DNA of 64,000 nt. Source: Catenulispora sp. MAP5-51. GTDB taxonomy: Bacteria; Actinomycetota; Actinomycetes; Streptomycetales; Catenulisporaceae. Of this stretch, positions 58,907-64,000 are shown in pieces (position 1 is the first letter of the stretch; each line of letters begins with the position of its first letter). The notes beneath the pieces are model-generated. The model made no database searches and had not been told where the DNA came from. It worked only from the letters and a program-made list of their open reading frames with translations. The translations under genes were made by a program, and so were the position numbers. The stretch covers positions 124,001 to 188,000 of the forward strand of contig NZ_JBGCCH010000011.1 of assembly GCF_041261205.1 (NCBI RefSeq), given 5' to 3'.

Positions 58907-59665
58907 TCACCCGATCGTGGCCGCCACCCCGTAGTGGTCCGACAGGAACCGCTCGCGTCCGTCCGCCATCCGCACCTTGTCCTGCAGCACCACCTCGGCC
59001 TTGGCCATCAGCCCCGGCGTCACCAGCACCTGGTCCAGCGCGGCGCCGTCCCAGCCGGGCACGGGGCGGAAGGTGGTGGCCGCGTCGCCGTCGAAGGCGT
59101 CGCGCAGACCGGAGGCGGCTTCGAAGCCCTCCAGCAGCCAGGAGTCGCGCGGGACGTTGAAGTCCCCGACCGCGATCACCGGCTCGCCGGAGTCGATGCG
59201 GCGGACCGTCTTGGCCAGCCGGGCCAGCTCGCCCTGCTGGACACGGGTGAACGGGGCCGCCTTCGACCAGTCCGACTGGTGGTTCGGGCTCAGGTGCGTG
59301 TTGGCGACGGTGAAGAACTCCCCCTCGGCGGCGAAGCGCGTCATCAGCACGCCGCGGCGCATCAGCAGGTCCTGCCGCCACTTCGCGGGCGCTGCCAGGA
59401 CCTCGTAGCGGTGGCCGACCAGCGGGATGCGGGACAGCGTCAGCAGCCCTCCGGCGACGCGCGGCAGCCGAAGACCGGAGGCGGCGTAGGGGAAGGAGGT
59501 CCTGGTGAGTTTGCGGATGAGGGCGAAGTTCTGCGGGATCCACAACTCCTGCAGACAGACCACGTCGTAGTCGGAGTCCGCCAGCACCTGCGCCAACGCG
59601 CGCAGGCGCACCCTGGGCTCGTCTTTGTACAGCGTGTTGAACGACAGCACCCGGATTTTCGGCAC
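58907..59665 (-). CDS. Endonuclease/exonuclease/phosphatase-fold protein
   Basis: A 252-residue metal-dependent phosphodiesterase-fold protein. LSFNTLYKD, VVCLQELWIP with the metal Glu, NTHLSPNH, AVGDFNVP with the Asp-Asn pair, and LSDHYGVAATI with the final Asp-His are all present. No signal peptide is seen, so it is intracellular or released otherwise. Substrates of this family range from DNA to sphingomyelin. It begins 2 bp downstream of the ABC permease stop on the same strand, an apparent three-gene operon. Confidence 0.88.
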   Translation of the reverse strand: MPKIRVLSFNTLYKDEPRVRLRALAQVLADSDYDVVCLQELWIPQNFALIRKLTRTSFPYAASGLRLPRVAGGLLTLSRIPLVGHRYEVLAAPAKWRQDLLMRRGVLMTRFAAEGEFFTVANTHLSPNHQSDWSKAAPFTRVQQGELARLAKTVRRIDSGEPVIAVGDFNVPRDSWLLEGFEAASGLRDAFDGDAATTFRPVPGWDGAALDQVLVTPGLMAKAEVVLQDKVRMADGRERFLSDHYGVAATIG

Positions 59666-59667
59666 GG

Positions 59668-60810
59668 CTACGCCCTCCTCCCCGCGGTCCAGGCGACCCG
59701 CATCGGGACCTTGGACCCGAACCGCAACACAGAGTTCTCATACACCCGGGCGCCGGCCCCGACGATCCCCACCGTCAGAACGGCCATCAACCCGATCGCC
59801 ACCACCGGCTCCCACCACGAGGCGTCCCCGCCGGCGATGCGCACCGGCTGGATCAGCACCGAGAACGGCGGCACCAGCGAGAGCACCCGCACCCAGACCG
59901 CGTCGGGATTGCTCAGCGCCGCGAAGGCGGCGAAATACGGCACCATCAGCAGCAGGTTCAGCGGCTGCACCGCGGTCTGCATCTCCTCCTGCCGCGACAC
60001 CCGGGCGGCCACCGCGGCGTAGGCCGAGGCGTAGAAGACGTAGCCGAGCACGAACCACACCGCGACGATGCCGACGGTCTGCCAGATCTGCCCGCTCATA
60101 TGCAGCGCCCCGGTCGCCGACCCGGCCCCGATCCCCACGGCGGCCGTGGCGGCCAACTGCAACAGCCCCAGCGCCCCGATCCCGATGATCTTGCCGGTCA
60201 GCAACACCCGCGCCGACGTACTGGACAGCAGCACCTCGATGACCCGGCTGGCCTTCTCCTCGACCACCCCGGTCGCGACCCACATGCAGTACGCGATCAT
60301 CTGGCTGAACAACATGATCTCGGCGATCAGCGCGACGGTCTTGCGCTGCCCGGCGTCAGGATCCTTGGGCGCCAGCTTGACCGTGGTCTGCCCCTGCACC
60401 TGGTCCAGATCCGGAACCTGCGAGGCCAGATTCGCCCCGGCGAGCACCGGCGCCAACTTCGGATCGACGGAGTCCTGCACGAAGATCTGGCCGCCGTCCA
60501 CGAGCGCGTCCATCTTGCCGCTCTTGACCAGCGCCTGCGCCCCCACGGAATCGGTGACCACACTCGAGGTCAGCTTGATCTTGTACGCCGGCGCCTGCCG
60601 CTCGGCGATCTGCTGCTCGGCGACGGCCCGCGGCCCGGCGAACCCGACGGTGAAGGACGGCGTCTTGTCCCGCCCGGAGACCAACGACGAGATCACCACC
60701 GCGACCACCACGATCAGCAGCGAGATGGCCACCGAGATCGCGAACCCGCGATCCCGGCCCCGCTCGCGGAACTCGCGGCGCATGACGAGGCGGACGGCGC
60801 TGCGGTTCAC
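59668..60810 (-). CDS. ABC-2-type permease, NatB-like
   Basis: A 380-residue permease. An N-terminal helix (GFAISVAISLLIVVVAVVIS) precedes a ~130-residue extracytoplasmic domain (SFTVGFAGPRAVAEQQIAE and onward), then five or six helices, including IAEIMLFSQMIAYCMW with VVEEKASRVIEVLLSST. This layout and the EEK-x-R-x-x-E motif are those of NatB/ABC-2 exporters. Its ATG overlaps the ATPase stop by four bases. Confidence 0.92.
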   Translation of the reverse strand: MNRSAVRLVMRREFRERGRDRGFAISVAISLLIVVVAVVISSLVSGRDKTPSFTVGFAGPRAVAEQQIAERQAPAYKIKLTSSVVTDSVGAQALVKSGKMDALVDGGQIFVQDSVDPKLAPVLAGANLASQVPDLDQVQGQTTVKLAPKDPDAGQRKTVALIAEIMLFSQMIAYCMWVATGVVEEKASRVIEVLLSSTSARVLLTGKIIGIGALGLLQLAATAAVGIGAGSATGALHMSGQIWQTVGIVAVWFVLGYVFYASAYAAVAARVSRQEEMQTAVQPLNLLLMVPYFAAFAALSNPDAVWVRVLSLVPPFSVLIQPVRIAGGDASWWEPVVAIGLMAVLTVGIVGAGARVYENSVLRFGSKVPMRVAWTAGRRA

Positions 60811-61784
60811 GCGGGGGCTCCTTCGGGCTCGGGACGGCTCCTGTCGTCGACTCCATCACCGCTGCCGGATTGCGCCGCGACCTCGCCTTCGGCACCACCG
60901 TGATCGGCCACGGCCTCCCGGAACAGATCCGCCAGGCTAGGCCGCAGCGGCGTGAACTCGCGCACCGGCCCCAGCGCCCGCGCGGCGTCCAGGATCGCCT
61001 GGTCGTCGGCCTGCGCGGCGAGGATCAGGATCGTCGTCGCGCCGTACTCGGCGGACTCCACGCCCGGCAGGCCGTCGGCCCATCCGGCGGCGGCGTCCGT
61101 GCCGATCCGCAGTGCGCGCTCGGCCCGGGAGGCCCGTAGCTCGTCGACCGTACCGGTAGCGACCATGCGGCCGCGGTAGATGATGCCGATGGAGTCGCAC
61201 AGGCGCTCGACCAGTTCCAGCTGGTGGCTGGAGAAGACGACCGGGACGCCCTCGGCCGCGCGCTCGCGCAGCACCTCGGCCAGGCTGTCGACGCCGACCG
61301 GGTCCAGGCCGGAGAAGGGTTCGTCCAGGACCAGGACCGCCGGGTGGTGCACCAGCGCGGCGGCCAGCTGGACGCGCTGTTGGTTGCCCAGCGAAAGTGC
61401 CTCGACGCGGTCCTCGGCGCGCTCGGCGACCGACAGGCGCTCCATCCAGTACTTCGTAGCCTTCTCGGCGTCGCGGCGGCTCAGGCCGTGCAGCTCGGCG
61501 AGGTAGCGGAGCTGGTCGCCGACGCGCATCTTCGGGTACAGGCCGCGTTCCTCGGGCATGTAGCCGAACGTGCGGCGGGTGGCGGTGTCCACCGGCTTGC
61601 CCCGGAAGCGCACCGTGCCGGCGTCCGGCTCCAGCACGCCCAGCGTGATCCGCATCGTGGTGGTCTTGCCCGCGCCGTTGGTGCCGACGAAGCCGTACAG
61701 CTCCCCCGGACGCACCGAGAACGTCACACCGTCCAACGCGACGCGGTCGCCGTAGCGTTTGCGCAGCCCTTCCAGCTCCAGCAT
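60807..61784 (-). CDS. ABC transporter ATP-binding protein, NatA-like
   Basis: About 325 residues. Walker A is GFVGTNGAGKTTTMR, the signature is LSLGNQQRVQLAAAL, Walker B is VLVLDEPFSGLDPVG, and the H-loop SSHQLELVERL. YMPEERGLYPKMRV is the NatA-type loop. The C-terminal domain ends in a Ser/Gly/Asp tail. With the overlapping NatB-like permease it should form a cation or small-molecule exporter. The ATG is at 61784, preceded by GGGAGGC. Confidence 0.93.
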   Translation of the reverse strand: MLELEGLRKRYGDRVALDGVTFSVRPGELYGFVGTNGAGKTTTMRITLGVLEPDAGTVRFRGKPVDTATRRTFGYMPEERGLYPKMRVGDQLRYLAELHGLSRRDAEKATKYWMERLSVAERAEDRVEALSLGNQQRVQLAAALVHHPAVLVLDEPFSGLDPVGVDSLAEVLRERAAEGVPVVFSSHQLELVERLCDSIGIIYRGRMVATGTVDELRASRAERALRIGTDAAAGWADGLPGVESAEYGATTILILAAQADDQAILDAARALGPVREFTPLRPSLADLFREAVADHGGAEGEVAAQSGSGDGVDDRSRPEPEGAPA

Positions 61785-61836
61785 CAAGCCTCCCGTGTTG
61801 CCTGGCCCGATCCTAGCCACCCGGCGCCGGTGAACG

Positions 61837-61900
61837 CCGTGGTCAGTGCAGCCAGAGATTTGTGCGGACAGAGATTTGTGCGGCCAGAGTTCAGTGCAGC
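61837..61900. repeat. Four tandem 16-bp repeats at a gene 3' end
   Basis: Units CAGAGATTTGTGCGGA (61853-61868), CAGAGATTTGTGCGGC (61869-61884), CAGAGTTCAGTGCAGC (61885-61900) and a degenerate upstream copy (61837-61852). The last unit contains the stop codon (TCA on the plus strand) of the leftward gene ending at 61891. Confidence 0.82.
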
Positions 61901-62511
61901 CAGGGCAGCGGCCGGTCCAGCACTTCCTCACGCCGCATCTCGACGGCCGCCGCGTTGACCCCCGCGTTCACGTCCCGGAACGGCCACACGCGCAGCCTCT
62001 CGGCCATCGACGCCCGGATCTCCGGCGGCAGCGCCTCGATCGAACCGGCGTGTGCCAACGCCAGGCTCCACACGACTTCGGGCTCTGACACGTCCGCCAG
62101 CCGCCCATAGGCCGCGCGGCGCGTCTGCGGCTGCAACCCGTCCCCCGCGAGCCGGATCAGGCTGTGCATCCAGACCGCGTCGTCGGGCGCGGCGTCCAGC
62201 AGGTCCAGGAACTGTTGCTGGCCGCTCTCCAGCAGCGTGCCCGCGCGCAATCCCTGGATCGTCAACTCTCGAAGATGCGTGAGGGCGCCGACCCGATCGG
62301 GGTGATCGTCGAAGTGTCGCAGAGCCCGCTGATAGTGGTCCATCGTCGGCCGGGGACCGAACGCCGTCGGCGGCGGGGGCTCCTGGATCGCCGGCAGGAC
62401 CAGGCAGGGCCCGTCGAAGCGGCCGAAGCGGTCGGACTCCGAGTCGTCCTCCCACTCCCAGTCCGGGCCGCAGAGGAACCCCTCGTTGGTGCTCACTGCT
62501 TTATCAGACAC
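61891..62511 (-). CDS. Hypothetical protein
   Basis: A 206-residue soluble protein, acidic and Trp-rich at the N-terminus (CGPDWEWEDDSESDRFGRF) and helical after residue 60 (HYQRALRHFDDHPDRVGAL, then QFLDLLDAAPDDAVWMHSLIRLAGDG). The regular helix pairs suggest a HEAT- or TPR-like solenoid, but no family was recognised. The stop lies within a tandem repeat. Confidence 0.6.
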   Translation of the reverse strand: MSDKAVSTNEGFLCGPDWEWEDDSESDRFGRFDGPCLVLPAIQEPPPPTAFGPRPTMDHYQRALRHFDDHPDRVGALTHLRELTIQGLRAGTLLESGQQQFLDLLDAAPDDAVWMHSLIRLAGDGLQPQTRRAAYGRLADVSEPEVVWSLALAHAGSIEALPPEIRASMAERLRVWPFRDVNAGVNAAAVEMRREEVLDRPLPWLH

Positions 62512-62532
62512 CCCGAATCAGACCCCTGGTCT

Positions 62533-62572
62533 GTATTACTGAATCAGGCCCTGTGCTACTGAATCAGGCCCT
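62533..62572. repeat. Direct 20-bp duplication spanning the glxA-like stop codon
   Basis: Two contiguous 20-bp copies, GTATTACTGAATCAGGCCCT and GTGCTACTGAATCAGGCCCT. The second contains the stop codon (TCA, positions 62564-62566) of the GlxA-type gene; the first is the downstream copy of that stop region. Confidence 0.88.
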
Positions 62573-63553
62573 GCGGAACGTCCGCCGGTAGTCGCTCGGC
62601 GCGACCCCGACCACCTCGGTGAAATGGTGCCGCAGATTGGCCGCTCCGCCAAGCCCGGCCGCCGAGGCCACGCGCTCCACCGGCAGGTCGGTGGTCTCCA
62701 GCAGGCGGCGCGCGTGCAGAACCCGTTGCTCCGTCAGCCATTTGCCCGGCGTGGTGCCCACGGCGGTGTGGAAGCGGCGGATCAGGGTCCGTTCGGCGAC
62801 GTTCGCCTGCCGGGCCAGATCGGCGACGGACAGCGGCTCGGCCAGGTGGGTCCGCATCCAGTCCAGCAGCGGGCCCAGGCTGTCCTGCCGGTCCGGCGGC
62901 GGCGCGGGCGTCTCGACGTACTGCGCCTGCCCGCCGCTGCGGTGGGTGGGCGCCACCAGCCGCCGGGCCAGCGTGTTGGCCAGGTCCGCGCCGTGGTCGG
63001 CGGCGACCATGGCCAGGCACAGGTCGATCCCGGCGGTGGTGCCCGCGCTGGTGAGCACGTCGCCGTGGTCGATGTAGAGGACTGCCGGATCGAGGTCCAC
63101 GGCCGGGAAGCGGGTCCGGAACTCCTCGGCGTACAGCCAGTGCGTGGTGGCGCGGCGGCCGTCGAGCAGCCCGGCGGCCGCCAGCACGAAGGCGCCGGAG
63201 CACAGGGACGCCACCCGGGCCCCGTTCGCGTGCGCCTCCCGGACGGCCGCCACGAGATCGGCAGGCGGTTCGGCCGCGACGTCCTGGACCGCCGGCACGA
63301 TGACGGTGTCCGCGGTGGCCAGCGTGGCGTAGGTGTCGCCGGCGAGCGCGGTGAACCCGCCGCCGGAATCAACGGGCCCTGATTCGGGGTTGCAGACGCG
63401 GACGTCGTAGCCGAGTTCCGGCATGCCCGGCCGGACCCGGCCGAAGACCTCGACCGGGATCGAGATCTCGAAGATCGGCGCGCCTTCGGTGACCGCCACC
63501 GCGACGACGTGCTTGCCCGGCTTGCCCGTGTTCCGACCGGCGCTCTTTCCCAT
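62564..63553 (-). CDS. GlxA-type AraC regulator with DJ-1/PfpI domain
   Basis: A 329-residue regulator. Residues about 15-190 are a DJ-1/PfpI-like domain: VAVAVTEGAPIFEISIPVEVFG, then VASLCSGAFVLAAAGLLDGRRATTHW with the nucleophile-elbow Cys retained. The C-terminal AraC HTH is LAEPLSVADLARQANVAERTLIRRF and VERVASAAGLGGAANLRHHFTEVVG. GlxA-type regulators often respond to small metabolites. It is divergent from an MFS transporter, which is the likely target. Confidence 0.93.
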   Translation of the reverse strand: MGKSAGRNTGKPGKHVVAVAVTEGAPIFEISIPVEVFGRVRPGMPELGYDVRVCNPESGPVDSGGGFTALAGDTYATLATADTVIVPAVQDVAAEPPADLVAAVREAHANGARVASLCSGAFVLAAAGLLDGRRATTHWLYAEEFRTRFPAVDLDPAVLYIDHGDVLTSAGTTAGIDLCLAMVAADHGADLANTLARRLVAPTHRSGGQAQYVETPAPPPDRQDSLGPLLDWMRTHLAEPLSVADLARQANVAERTLIRRFHTAVGTTPGKWLTEQRVLHARRLLETTDLPVERVASAAGLGGAANLRHHFTEVVGVAPSDYRRTFRRA

Positions 63554-63562
63554 GGCAATATA

Positions 63563-63572
63563 TTAGCGCTAA
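63563..63572. promoter_or_regulatory. Palindrome in the regulator/MFS divergent region
   Basis: TTAGCGCTAA is a perfect 10-bp palindrome in the AT-richest part of the 71-bp gap, ten bases upstream of the GlxA-type ATG. An imperfect AGTG...CACT repeat follows. It is a candidate operator for the adjacent regulator; too short to be certain. Confidence 0.35.
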
Positions 63573-63624
63573 GTGTCATTCCTGCCACTGGGCAGCGCCT
63601 CGAAGGCAAGAGATCATCGGACAC

Positions 63625-64000
63625 GTGAGCCTTACAGACGTGGAGAAGACCACGGTCCAGAACCCGTCGCGGACGCACAAGGAGAGCAGGCAGCGCAAGG
63701 ACACCAAGGCGACCAAGGCGACCAAGGAGGCCTGGGCGCGCGCCGCGCTCGCCCTGACCGCCGTCGGCTGGAGCGCCAACCAGTTCGCGCCGATGGTCCT
63801 GCTGTACCGGGAGCGGATGGGCGTCTCGGCGTCCGCCGCCGAAGCCATCTTCGGCCTGTACGCGGCCGGCCTGGTCCCGGGTCTGCTGGTCGCCGGCCCG
63901 CTGTCGGACCGCGTGGGCCGCCGGCCGGTCGTGGCCTTCGCGGTGCTGCTGTCGATGCTCTCCGGCGTGGTGCTCATGCTCGGTTCGCACGGCCTGGCAT
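63625..64000 (+). CDS. MFS transporter, N-terminal fragment
   Basis: The first 125 codons lie in the window; the gene continues to the right. After a charged N-terminus with Lys-Ala-Thr repeats, membrane segments begin at ARAALALTAVGWSANQFAP. The motif A loop GPLSDRVGRRPVVAF between helices 2 and 3 marks the major facilitator superfamily. GTG at 63625 is the likely start. It is divergent from a GlxA-type regulator and is probably controlled by it. Confidence 0.88.
   Translation, partial: MSLTDVEKTTVQNPSRTHKESRQRKDTKATKATKEAWARAALALTAVGWSANQFAPMVLLYRERMGVSASAAEAIFGLYAAGLVPGLLVAGPLSDRVGRRPVVAFAVLLSMLSGVVLMLGSHGLA

Overview
The window is a stretch of very high-GC actinobacterial chromosome with typical actinomycete content: F420/deazaflavin-type enzymes, a mycothiol-type DinB protein, DasR-like chitinase operators, GTG starts, two ECF sigma factors and many secreted proteins with Ser/Pro/Thr linkers. 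A Streptomyces-like or Catenulispora-like soil organism fits, but no rRNA or other marker allows a firmer placement. About 57 genes are supported. No tRNA, rRNA, CRISPR array, insertion sequence or prophage was seen.

Layout. 1-7.4 kb: part of the dcw (division/cell-wall) cluster on the minus strand (murD, ftsW, start of murG), interrupted between murD and ftsW by four unrelated genes (GT87 glycosyltransferase, DMT exporter, AraC regulator, TPR-like protein). 7.4-14.3 kb: a secreted propeller/CWB2 wall-binding protein, an ADP-ribosylglycohydrolase, a DinB-like protein, gamma-glutamyltransferase with a TetR regulator, and a SnoaL-like protein behind twin palindromic operators. 14.3-21.4 kb: an Erm rRNA methyltransferase with a probable macrolide-sensing leader peptide, then cobN under a cobalamin riboswitch, cobD, and a divergent metal-permease-like membrane pair. 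21.4-31.9 kb: GH3 glycosidase, an ECF sigma factor fused to a zinc-finger anti-sigma domain and membrane segments, DUF3151, and two divergent GH18 chitinases sharing four DasR-like sites, then an alpha/beta hydrolase whose Shine-Dalgarno lies in a long inverted repeat.

31.9-45.2 kb: F420/PNPOx-type oxidoreductase, secreted tripeptidyl-aminopeptidase-like protein, ECF sigma factor coupled to an SRPBCC protein, RIO1-type kinase, P-loop protein, pyrE, then a transmembrane flavin redox module (ApbE, FMN-binding protein, ferric-reductase-like flavocytochrome) divergent from its probable two-component system; next a frameshifted hydrolase and an orphan ABC ATPase. 45.2-64 kb: citrate synthase, AtuA-like DUF1446 protein, aldo/keto reductase, an ABC exporter with an odd extracytoplasmic domain and a possible Cys/His-rich leader peptide, a large secreted PKD phosphoesterase, DUF1707 and DUF4291 proteins, deazaflavin-dependent oxidoreductase, gluconokinase, a nuclease-family protein in an operon with a NatAB-like exporter, a GlxA-type regulator and the start of an MFS transporter.

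A recurrent structural theme is short perfect or near-perfect tandem repeats (12-25 bp, and one of 58-59 bp) at the 3' ends of genes. Several repeat the stop-codon context of the adjacent gene with a period that is not a multiple of three, so stop codons fall in every frame.
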